Origin: Tardiphaga sp. vice304
GTDB lineage: Bacteria; Pseudomonadota; Alphaproteobacteria; Rhizobiales; Xanthobacteraceae
DNA length: 64,000 bases
Reading direction: 5' to 3'
Assembly (NCBI RefSeq): GCF_007018905.1
Contig: NZ_CP041402.1
Span: 5,196,001 to 5,260,000, forward strand
The notes below the pieces were generated by a model, which did no database searches, was not told where the DNA came from, and saw only the letters and a list, made by a program, of their open reading frames with translations. Position 1 is the first letter of the stretch. Each line of letters starts with the position of its first letter. Shown here one piece after another: positions 46,059-54,250 of this stretch. Position numbers and translations under genes: made by a program.

Positions 46059-47854
46059 CCGCGCCCTCGCCGCTCCTGACCTCCGGCTCGCTGTGCAGTT
46101 TCGCCATCAAGTCCGACGGCGAGCCGATCGACAGCACCTTTCAGGTGGTTTCGATCGATGTCTGGAATGCCCTCAACAAGGTGCCAAAGGCGCAGATCGT
46201 GCTCTATGACGGCAGTGCTGCCGAAAGCGACTTTGCGATCAGCAGCGGACCGACCTTCATCCCCGGCCGAAAGATAGAGATCGCCGCCGGTTACGACGGC
46301 AAGAACAGCACGATCTTCAAGGGCGTGGTGCAGAGCCAGGGCATCGAGATCATTCGCGACGGTCCCTCCAGGCTGATCGTCGACGTCACCGACGAGGCGA
46401 TCAAGATGACGCTGGAGCGCAAGAATGCGCTGTTCGAGAAGATTACCGACGGCGACCTGATCGGAAAGCTGATCAGCGCCAACGGTCTGGCCAAGGAGGT
46501 CGCCGCCACCAACACGGTCAACGAAGCCGTCGTGCAGTATTACGCGAGCGACTGGGACCTGATGCTGACGCGGGCGCAGATCAACGGCCTGGTCGTGTCG
46601 GTGAATGCCGGCAAGGTGACGGTGAAGGCGCCGGACAATACGCAATCGCCAGTACTGGCGATCGAATACGGCGATTCCATCTTCGACCTGCAGGCCGGGA
46701 TCGATGCGGCGAGCCAGTTGGCATCGTCGGCGATCACCAGCTACGCTTGGGACCCGGACACCCAGAAACTGGCCGACAGCGGCGCCGGCCCGGTCAAGGT
46801 CACCGAACAGGGCGATCTGTCCTCCGCCGAGCTGGCGAAAGTCTTCAACGTTAAGAAATTCGCGCAGCAGACCGGCGCACCGATCGAGAAGACCGCGCTG
46901 AAGGACTGGTCGTCGGCGGAGCTGCTCAAATCGAAGCTGGCGAAGATCCGCGGCCAGGTCTCGTTCCAGGGCAGCGCGCTGGCGCAAGCCGGCAAGACCG
47001 TGGCGCTCGGCGGCCTCGGCTCGCGCTTCAACGGCAACGCCTATCTCAGCGCCATCCATCACAGCATCACCGACGGCGACTGGATCTCCACCGCCGCGTT
47101 CGGCCTGTCGGACCAGTGGTTCGCGGCGCAAGCCCCGGAGATCGCGGCGCCCGGCGCCTCCGGGCAGTTGCCGCCGGTCAAGGGGCTGCAGACGGGCCTC
47201 GTCAAGAAAGTGGCGGCGGATCCCGGCGGGGAATTCCGCGTGCTGGTCAGCCTGCCGCTCTTGCAGGACGACGCCAAGGGCGTGTGGGCGAGGCTCGGCA
47301 CGTTCTACGCCTCCAACAAGATCGGCGCGGTGTTCTATCCGGAGGTCGGCGACGAGGTGGTGGTCGGCTTCATGAACGAAGACCCGCGCTACGCGATCAT
47401 TCTCGGCAGCGTCTACAGCAAGAAGCTGGCGCCGCCGGTGCCGCCGGACGAGAAGAACAGCAAGAAGCTGCTGATGACGCGCAGCAAGCTTGAGATCTCG
47501 TTCGACGAGGAAGGCAAGATCATCGAGATCAGGACGCCCGGCAACCAATCCATCAAGCTCGACGACAAGGGCAAGTCGATCACGATCCTGGACAGTAACA
47601 AGAACAGCGTGACGCTGTCGAACAGCGGCATCACGATCGAGAGCGCGTCCAATATCAGCATGAGCGCCAAGGGCAACATCGCGATCGACGCCAAGGGCAA
47701 TCTGAAACTGAGCGCGGCAGCCAATGCGACGATGGAAGGGCTGCAGGTGGCGCACACCGCGAAGACCAAATTCTCCGCGCAAGGCACCGCCCAGGCGGAA
47801 GTGAAGGCCTCCGGCATGCTGACGCTGCAGGGCGCGATGGTGAAAATCAACTGA
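46055..47854 (+). CDS. eCIS spike protein (VgrG/gp27-gp5-like, Afp8/Pvc8-like)
   Basis: A 599-residue spike subunit. The N-terminal two thirds are the gp27-like phage late-control domain. An OB-fold follows at about 395-450 (LPLLQDDAKGVWARLGTFYA and VFYPEVGDEVVVGFMNEDPR). A C-terminal repetitive beta-helix (SIKLDDKGKSITILDSNKNS, then SGITIESASNISMSAKGNI) forms the needle. The frame is open upstream, but the ATG at 46055 overlaps the LysM gene stop (ATGA) and matches the family start. The next gene encodes the PAAR tip. Confidence 0.95.
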   Translation: MTAPSPLLTSGSLCSFAIKSDGEPIDSTFQVVSIDVWNALNKVPKAQIVLYDGSAAESDFAISSGPTFIPGRKIEIAAGYDGKNSTIFKGVVQSQGIEIIRDGPSRLIVDVTDEAIKMTLERKNALFEKITDGDLIGKLISANGLAKEVAATNTVNEAVVQYYASDWDLMLTRAQINGLVVSVNAGKVTVKAPDNTQSPVLAIEYGDSIFDLQAGIDAASQLASSAITSYAWDPDTQKLADSGAGPVKVTEQGDLSSAELAKVFNVKKFAQQTGAPIEKTALKDWSSAELLKSKLAKIRGQVSFQGSALAQAGKTVALGGLGSRFNGNAYLSAIHHSITDGDWISTAAFGLSDQWFAAQAPEIAAPGASGQLPPVKGLQTGLVKKVAADPGGEFRVLVSLPLLQDDAKGVWARLGTFYASNKIGAVFYPEVGDEVVVGFMNEDPRYAIILGSVYSKKLAPPVPPDEKNSKKLLMTRSKLEISFDEEGKIIEIRTPGNQSIKLDDKGKSITILDSNKNSVTLSNSGITIESASNISMSAKGNIAIDAKGNLKLSAAANATMEGLQVAHTAKTKFSAQGTAQAEVKASGMLTLQGAMVKIN

Positions 47855-47873
47855 GCCAGGGAATGGAATCGAC

Positions 47874-48176
47874 ATGCCGCCGGCCGCCCGACTGACCGAC
47901 TTCCACCAGTGCCCGATGATGACGCCCGCCTTTCCGGCACCGATCCCGCATGTCGGCGGGCCGATCGCCGGGCCCGGCGCGCCGACCGTGCTGATCGGCG
48001 GGTTGCCGGCGGCCAAGGTCGGCGATCTCGCAATCTGCATCGGGCCGCCCGATGCCATCATCAAGGGCTCGATGACGGTGAAGATCATGGGCATGCCGGC
48101 GGCGCGGATGGGCGACAAGACCGCGCATGGCGGCACCATCATGCTCGGTCTTCCCACCGTGATGATCGGTGGATGA
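47874..48176 (+). CDS. eCIS spike tip, PAAR-domain protein (Afp10-like)
   Basis: A 100-residue PAAR protein: MPPAARLTDFHQCPMM, then HVGGPIAGPGAPTVLIGGLP, AAKVGDLAICIG and AARMGDKTAHGG. The conserved metal-binding histidines and cysteines (for example C14, H26, C54, H84) are visible. It is a minimal PAAR that sharpens the spike rather than a toxin fusion. It follows the spike gene by 19 bases. Confidence 0.94.
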   Translation: MPPAARLTDFHQCPMMTPAFPAPIPHVGGPIAGPGAPTVLIGGLPAAKVGDLAICIGPPDAIIKGSMTVKIMGMPAARMGDKTAHGGTIMLGLPTVMIGG

Positions 48177-48179
48177 GTG

Positions 48180-48608
48180 ATGGCCAGCGCGGACAAATCC
48201 TTTCTCGGCACCGGCTGGAGTTTTCCGCCGACCTTTTCGCGCGCCAATCATGCCGTGGTGATGGTGAAGGACGACGTCGATATCCGTGAAAGCCTGTGGA
48301 TCCTGTTCTCCACCTCGCTCGGCGAGCGCATCATGCTGCCGAGCTACGGCAACCAGCTATGGAAGATGGTATTTCGCGGCATCACGACGACGCTGATCAC
48401 GCAACTGCAGGACATGGCGGCGCAGGCGATCCTTTACTGGGAGCCGCGCATCGATGTCGATCTCGTCCGGATCGACGCCGACGACAGCGTCAACGGGCTG
48501 CTGCTGATCAACGTCGACTACACCGTGCGCAAGACCAATGTGCGTAGCAACCTGGTCTATCCCTTCTACACCCAGGGGGAGCAGACCATCCCCTCGCCGC
48601 CGATCTGA
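48180..48608 (+). CDS. eCIS baseplate wedge protein (gp25/GPW-like, Afp9/Pvc9-like)
   Basis: A 142-residue protein of the gp25-like baseplate family: LGTGWSFPPTFSR near the start, DVDIRESLWILFSTSLGERI in the middle, then LPSYGNQLWKMVF and a C-terminal beta region. The ATG at 48180 is three bases after the PAAR stop; a GTG directly preceding it is the alternative. It helps nucleate the sheath on the baseplate. Confidence 0.93.
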   Translation: MASADKSFLGTGWSFPPTFSRANHAVVMVKDDVDIRESLWILFSTSLGERIMLPSYGNQLWKMVFRGITTTLITQLQDMAAQAILYWEPRIDVDLVRIDADDSVNGLLLINVDYTVRKTNVRSNLVYPFYTQGEQTIPSPPI

Positions 48609-48611
48609 GCC

Positions 48612-51600
48612 ATGGACAGGCATGCCGGGAAAATCGTTCTCAACGGCGCGACCAGCCAGGTCAACCGCTGGCTGCCGGCGCTGGGCGACGGCTACGCCAA
48701 TGTCGATGACCGCAGCCTGTCGGATCTGCTGGCGTTCTCGGTCGGGTTCGGCCGGCTGATCCGATTCTATGATCTCGACGACCGGCCCGACGGCGACTGG
48801 TCCGGCTTCTTCGCCGCCGATCCGACCATCGTGCTGGCGTGCATCGCCGCCCTGCGAACGGACCGTGCCGAACGGGCCTTTGTCGACCTGCAGCGGCAGG
48901 CGCTGGAAGCCCGGCACTTCGCGCCAAAGTTCGAGCGCTTGACGCTGATGTTCAACGCGGTCGTGCAGCTCGCACGTCTCGCCAACGACTGGCTCGAAGG
49001 CCTCGGCCCGCAGCCGCAGAGCCCCACGGCGCGGCTGCTGCGCGCGCAACTGGTGGCCGCCATCAAAGCGTCGCTCGGCCCGCATCTGCGGCGGTTGTCG
49101 GCCTATGCCGAAGGCGCCGGCCAGCATGATGCGCTCGGGCAGCCCATCCCGCTCGATCTCGCGGGATTCCTGCCGATCTGGCGGCTGACGCACGACTGTC
49201 CCGACGCCTCGATCTATCGCGGGGCGTCGCGCAACCGGCGCATCGACCACGCCTGCCCGGCGATCCATGCGCTGTTCACGCAATGCCTGGACACGCTGGG
49301 CAACCTGCAGGCCCGCGCGCACAGCGAATTCGACGCCTCGCTGGACACTGCCGACCACCCGCCGCAAACGGCCCTGTACATCGCCTTCGCCGAGCTGTTC
49401 CGGACGGCGCAGGACACCGTCAACACGGTGTCCTCCCGCTTTGCCCGTTTCTACTATCACGACATGCTGCATGAGGATTTCCGCCCGGCGCAGCCGGACA
49501 GCACCTACCTCACCTTCGTGCTCGCAGAGGACGAGAGCGTGACCAGCAGCAGCGTCCCGCAGCAGACCTTGTTTGCGGCGGGGCAGGATGCCAGCGGCCT
49601 CGACATCCTGTTCAAGGCCGACCGCAGCCTGCTCGTCACCAGCGCCGCCATCGTCAGACTGCGAGCGCTGCGGGTGATGTCTGGGCCGCTGATCCCCTCC
49701 GACCATGCTGCGCCCAGGACAAGCGACGTCATCCAGCGCGTGCTTGGCACCGAGATCACCACGGACCCCAAGGCGACCGGCGCATGGCCGACCTTCGGCT
49801 ACGCCGAAACCGGCGCCACCGACACCACGCTGACCACGCCGGCGACCATCGGCTTCGCAATCGCTTCGCCCTATTTGCTGCTGACCGGCGGCGACCGCGA
49901 GATAAAGCTGCGGCTGTATTATTCGCAGGACGCCGCGGCGCGACTGGCCGCGCTGCTCGCCATGCTGGCCGAAGCGACCGGGCTGGATGATGCCGAGATC
50001 TGGACTACCGTCCTGAGCCAGGCCTTTACGCTGCAGGTCTCGACCGTTACCGGCTGGCAGGCGATCGAACAGCCCTACGACGTGCGGCTGGTCGAGACTT
50101 CGGTCGGCGATCCCGGCTTCGAGCTAAAGTGCACGCTGCCGCCCGCGGCGCCTGCCGTGGAGGCCTATGCGCCAGACACGGCCGTGGCAGACGGCGCCAA
50201 TCCGGACCCTGCCCGGCCGACCGTCAAGGCCCTGGTCAACCCGTCGCCGGTACTGATCGGCGTCAAGCCCTGCATTGCGGAGGTCTATCCGCTGTCGCTG
50301 CTTTGCGAACTCGATTGCACCGGCTGGCAGATCGAAACACATGTCGCGGGACTGACGGAGGTGCAGCTATCGAACACCGACGGCACGATCGATGCGAGCA
50401 AGCCGTTCCTGCCGTTCGGGGCGCCGGTGGTGAAAGGCTCGTACCTCGAGTTCTTCCACCGCGAACTGTTCGTCAAGACGCTGCACAGCCTGCAGATCAC
50501 TATCACCTGGTTCAACCTGCCGCCCAATGACGACGGTTTCGACGGCTGGTACAGCGACTACGTACTCGGCATGGACGGCAAGCCGCAGCCGAACCTGTTC
50601 GACAACACCGTGTTCAAGGCGGATATCGATGTGGTCGATCCGGGCACTTGGCAACTCGACGGCGGCGACGCGCTTTGCCTGTTCCGGACCCACAGCCTGG
50701 ACGGGATGGTGCCGGACTGTCAGGACACCGAGGCCGCAGGACCATTGTGCCCATCGACCTGTTACGACCAACTGACCATCATCGCCCGCAACGCACCCGC
50801 CTATTACGATCCGGCGGACAGTACGGTGCGGATCCGGCTGGTCGCGCCCGCCTATGCCTTCGGCGACGATCTCTACGCCGCCAATGTGCTGAACGCCGTC
50901 ATCAACGACCTGCCGCCGACCACGCCGACGCCCGACCCGCCGGCTTTCACCTACCCGAACGCGCCATGGCTGCCGCAGGCCGAAAGCGTCAGCGTCGATT
51001 ATGTCGCGATCGTCGCGGATGCCGATGCCGGCGCCGGGCAGTTCTTTCATCTGACGCCGTTCGATGGCTTCGACAGCGTGCAGCCGCCGGTCGCGTCGCT
51101 GCTGCCGCGCTTTCGCGATCCGGGTAACCTCTATATTGGACTCGACGGCCTTGCCCCCTCGCAACCGCTGACGCTGCTGTTCCAGATGACCACGGCCGGC
51201 GGCGACAGCGGGCCATTGCCGCCGGTGCAATGGCAATATCTGCGCGACAACCTCTGGATCCCGATGGCACCGGAGCAGGTGCTCAGCGACGGCACCAACG
51301 GGCTGCAGAATTCCGGCATCCTGTCGCTCGCTTTGCCGGCCATGACCGGCCAGAACACGCTGCTCGGCAGCGGCCAGTGGCTCGGCGCCAGCGTGCCGCG
51401 CGGCGCCGCCCGGTTTCCGCTGACCAGCCACATCACCCCGCACGCGATGCTGGCGACCTGGGTCGACAATGGCAGCATCGACCACCTCGCCCAGCCGCTG
51501 CCGGCGCATACCATCACCGCGTCGGTGCAGGATCTGCCGGATATCGCCAGTATCGACCAACCGATGCCGTCCTTCGGCGGCCGGCCGCCGGAGACCGGGC

Positions 51601-52235
51601 GCAGCTTCCAGACCTGGATCGGCGAGCGGCTGCGCCACAAGGATCGCGGCATCCTCGGCTGGGATTACGAGCGCCTGGTGCTGGAGGATTTTCCGACCAT
51701 CTGGAAAGTACAGGCGCTGCCGGCGCGCAGCCTCACGCATGGCGACAGCCCGGGCGACGTGCTGGTCGTCGTGGTGCCCGGGCCGAACGGCTTTGAGGCG
51801 ATGGACCCGACCGCGCCGATGGCCAGCGCCGACCTGCTGGCGCGGATCCATGCCATGCTGGTGTCGCGCATCAGTCCGTTCATCCGGCTTCGCGTCAGCA
51901 ATCCGGTCTATGTCCGCATCACCGTCAGTGCCTGCGTGCAGTTCGTCAATAATGACGGCGCCAGCATCGACCGGCTCAATGCCGATCTGGTGCAATATCT
52001 GTCGCCCTGGTTCGACGACGCCGCCCGCGCTGCCAAGGCCGGCGACTACGCGTCTGAAGACGAGATCAGCGAATTCATCCAGACCCGCTCGTATGTCGAT
52101 GCGCTGATCACGATCCGGTTCGACTACGCGCCCGATCCCCGGCAGCTCGACTGGTATTTTCTGACGACGGCGCCGCAGCACAACCTGACGCTTGCGACCA
52201 CGACGGTGCCGACATTCGATCGCGAACACGCCTGA
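48612..52235 (+). CDS. eCIS large baseplate protein (Afp11/Pvc11-like, baseplate J-related)
   Basis: A 1207-residue protein, the usual large size for Afp11. The N-terminus LPALGDGYANVDDRSLSDLL and the segment DLLAFSVGFGRLIRFYDL are typical of eCIS baseplate proteins. The C-terminal portion resembles baseplate J/gp6 (EDFPTIWKVQALPARS, VVVVPG, RISPFIRLRVSNPVYVRITV). It forms wedge arms around the spike. The gene begins 3 bases after the preceding stop and ends 17 bases before the eCIS-core protein. Confidence 0.92.
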   Translation: MDRHAGKIVLNGATSQVNRWLPALGDGYANVDDRSLSDLLAFSVGFGRLIRFYDLDDRPDGDWSGFFAADPTIVLACIAALRTDRAERAFVDLQRQALEARHFAPKFERLTLMFNAVVQLARLANDWLEGLGPQPQSPTARLLRAQLVAAIKASLGPHLRRLSAYAEGAGQHDALGQPIPLDLAGFLPIWRLTHDCPDASIYRGASRNRRIDHACPAIHALFTQCLDTLGNLQARAHSEFDASLDTADHPPQTALYIAFAELFRTAQDTVNTVSSRFARFYYHDMLHEDFRPAQPDSTYLTFVLAEDESVTSSSVPQQTLFAAGQDASGLDILFKADRSLLVTSAAIVRLRALRVMSGPLIPSDHAAPRTSDVIQRVLGTEITTDPKATGAWPTFGYAETGATDTTLTTPATIGFAIASPYLLLTGGDREIKLRLYYSQDAAARLAALLAMLAEATGLDDAEIWTTVLSQAFTLQVSTVTGWQAIEQPYDVRLVETSVGDPGFELKCTLPPAAPAVEAYAPDTAVADGANPDPARPTVKALVNPSPVLIGVKPCIAEVYPLSLLCELDCTGWQIETHVAGLTEVQLSNTDGTIDASKPFLPFGAPVVKGSYLEFFHRELFVKTLHSLQITITWFNLPPNDDGFDGWYSDYVLGMDGKPQPNLFDNTVFKADIDVVDPGTWQLDGGDALCLFRTHSLDGMVPDCQDTEAAGPLCPSTCYDQLTIIARNAPAYYDPADSTVRIRLVAPAYAFGDDLYAANVLNAVINDLPPTTPTPDPPAFTYPNAPWLPQAESVSVDYVAIVADADAGAGQFFHLTPFDGFDSVQPPVASLLPRFRDPGNLYIGLDGLAPSQPLTLLFQMTTAGGDSGPLPPVQWQYLRDNLWIPMAPEQVLSDGTNGLQNSGILSLALPAMTGQNTLLGSGQWLGASVPRGAARFPLTSHITPHAMLATWVDNGSIDHLAQPLPAHTITASVQDLPDIASIDQPMPSFGGRPPETGRSFQTWIGERLRHKDRGILGWDYERLVLEDFPTIWKVQALPARSLTHGDSPGDVLVVVVPGPNGFEAMDPTAPMASADLLARIHAMLVSRISPFIRLRVSNPVYVRITVSACVQFVNNDGASIDRLNADLVQYLSPWFDDAARAAKAGDYASEDEISEFIQTRSYVDALITIRFDYAPDPRQLDWYFLTTAPQHNLTLATTTVPTFDREHA

Positions 52236-52252
52236 ACAAACCGGAGGCCGCC

Positions 52253-54211
52253 ATGCAGTACGACTCTCCACGGCAACAGCGAGCGCAGGCCGAACAGCCA
52301 TCCAACCCTCCCATCCTTGCACGACAAAGCGAACCGACGTCGGACATGACGGCGCAGATGCGGCTTGCGGCGACGCTGGACAGCAGCCCGGCGATGCACT
52401 CGCAGACCCAGCTACGCGCCACGCTGCAACACAGCCCGGCCCTGCTCGGCCAGCGGCGGCTGGCCGCGACCCTGTCGCACCGGCCGCTGCAGCGCGCGGA
52501 AATGCCCGACGATGACGACGATCTCCTGCAGACGAAATCCGTACACCGGCCCGAGACGGTGCAGCGGCAGCCCAGCAACCGCACCGGCCTGCCCGACCAT
52601 CTCAGGGCCGGCATGGAAAACCTCTCCGGCCTAGCGATGGACGACGTCCGCGTGCACTACAATTCACCCGAGCCGCGCCAATTGCAGGCGCTGGCCTTCG
52701 CGCAGGGCTCCGACATCCATGTCGCGCCGGGCCAGGAACGACATCTGCCGCATGAGGCCTGGCACGTCGTGCAGCAGCGCCAGGGCCGCGTGCAGCCGAC
52801 GATGCAGGCCAAGGGCGTGGCAATCAACGACGACGAAACGCTGGAGAGCGAGGCGGACCGGATGGGCGAGCGGCTGTCGTCGTTCCAAAGCTTGGCCCAG
52901 TTGCGAAGCGTCCGATCACCGGCAAGGACCGGCAACGCCATCGTTCAGGCCAGGATCGCCAATCCGCTCGCGATCAGCGGCGGGACGCTGACGACCCAGC
53001 CCCAGTTACTGGAATGGCTATTCCAGCAGTTCGGTGCATCGACCTCGAAAGCGATGCTAGCGCGCTACCTCTCCGGGCTGGAAGCCCAGCCGACCAGCTA
53101 TACCGACATTGGGACTGTTAGCCAGCTGATCAATACCCGAATTCAGTACGACGTCCTGGGCCCGAACAAATGGCGGGAATTCATCGACGCAAAGGATCAC
53201 GACGCCGCCTTGGCCTCCGTCGGCACCAACAATATCAAGCATCCTGGCGAATATTACGACTTTCGCCGCACTCAGGCCCAGGGCCCCCTGACCAAGGTCG
53301 GCAATCACTTCAGTGCCTACATGGATGCCGATGCCTTCGTCAGCGACCGGCTGAATACGCGGCTGACCGCCGAAGAATACGTTCATATCAATACGCTGGC
53401 ATCCCAGGGCATCACCAGCGCCATGCTGAAGGGCGTGAGAACCGCCGAAGTGACCTGGTCTCTGCCGCCGAATCTGGGGTCAAAGCAGCAGACCGCCCTG
53501 GCGGAAAAGGGACTGGACAATCTTACACCGGATCAGGTGACAGGGGGCACAACCGTCCATGTTCCAATGCCCGCCGAAGGAATCTTCAAACGCGTTCAGG
53601 ACCTGCTCGACCGCTATTACATGGCCATGGATGTCGCGAGCGACAGCGTCACGCGCTTCTCCGCCATCATTGCGCTTTATGAATCGCTGGAAGCCCTGCA
53701 CGCCTTCAAGGATGGTACATCGCGAACCAATCATCTCGTCCTGAACAAGCTTCTCGCCGAAAACGGGCTCGATCCAGCCATCCTCAACGAACCGAACAGC
53801 CCCACGAGCAGCCACGAAGAATTCGGGAGGCATGTTCTTGAAGGAATTCAGCAGACGCGCGATGTCACAAAAACGGTCGCTAAATCCGGGACGCCGCCGG
53901 CAATCGATGTTCTCGCGCAGCAACGCAACAAGAGGGATGCGGATGAGCTGTTCGCAGAGACCGCCGCGAGAAAATACGGCCTGCAGCGCGACACGCCGGC
54001 CCGGCCAACGTTCGCAGCAGAGGACGACAAAGTCGTCAAGCCGGTCAGCGCGAACCTCGAAAACCTGATGGGCGGCACGCGGGAGCACATCCAGCCGCTG
54101 TCCAAACCGTCTTTGCTTGCACCCAAACTGGAAAAGCTTTCGCGCCTTGTGCTCGGCAACAAGCGCATGGACGACTACATCAACTACAAGAAAAAACAGC
54201 AGCAGAAATGA
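52253..54211 (+). CDS. eCIS-core (DUF4157) protein with a Fic/Fido-like C-terminal extension; putative payload
   Basis: A 652-residue protein in three parts. Residues 37-81 carry three short repeats of the form LxATLxxSPAxxxQ. Residues 110-208 are the eCIS-core domain (RTGLPDHLRAGMENLSG, VHYNSPEP, GSDIHVAPGQERHLPHEAWH, VVQQRQGRVQPTMQ), with HEAWH at 167-171. A 440-residue extension follows. At 483-491 it contains HAFKDGTSR, followed by TNHLVLNKLLAENGLDPAIL, closely resembling the Fic motif HxFx(D/E)GNxR with Asn replaced by Thr489. Fic enzymes transfer nucleotides or phosphates to target proteins. The extension looks less GC-rich than the structural genes. A delivered toxin or effector is inferred, not shown. 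Confidence 0.85.
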   Translation: MQYDSPRQQRAQAEQPSNPPILARQSEPTSDMTAQMRLAATLDSSPAMHSQTQLRATLQHSPALLGQRRLAATLSHRPLQRAEMPDDDDDLLQTKSVHRPETVQRQPSNRTGLPDHLRAGMENLSGLAMDDVRVHYNSPEPRQLQALAFAQGSDIHVAPGQERHLPHEAWHVVQQRQGRVQPTMQAKGVAINDDETLESEADRMGERLSSFQSLAQLRSVRSPARTGNAIVQARIANPLAISGGTLTTQPQLLEWLFQQFGASTSKAMLARYLSGLEAQPTSYTDIGTVSQLINTRIQYDVLGPNKWREFIDAKDHDAALASVGTNNIKHPGEYYDFRRTQAQGPLTKVGNHFSAYMDADAFVSDRLNTRLTAEEYVHINTLASQGITSAMLKGVRTAEVTWSLPPNLGSKQQTALAEKGLDNLTPDQVTGGTTVHVPMPAEGIFKRVQDLLDRYYMAMDVASDSVTRFSAIIALYESLEALHAFKDGTSRTNHLVLNKLLAENGLDPAILNEPNSPTSSHEEFGRHVLEGIQQTRDVTKTVAKSGTPPAIDVLAQQRNKRDADELFAETAARKYGLQRDTPARPTFAAEDDKVVKPVSANLENLMGGTREHIQPLSKPSLLAPKLEKLSRLVLGNKRMDDYINYKKKQQQK

Positions 54212-54250
54212 CAGTATGGCACGTCGTAAGGCGCGCCCGGTCGAAGCACC

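Noticed and set aside
45992..48247. Long minus-strand frame (751 codons)
   Set aside because: Antisense to the spike, PAAR and gp25-like genes, which are clearly real.
52751..52765. Active zinc protease from HEAWH in the eCIS-core protein
   Set aside because: The HExxH is part of the DUF4157 core common to eCIS proteins; protease activity cannot be claimed from the motif alone.
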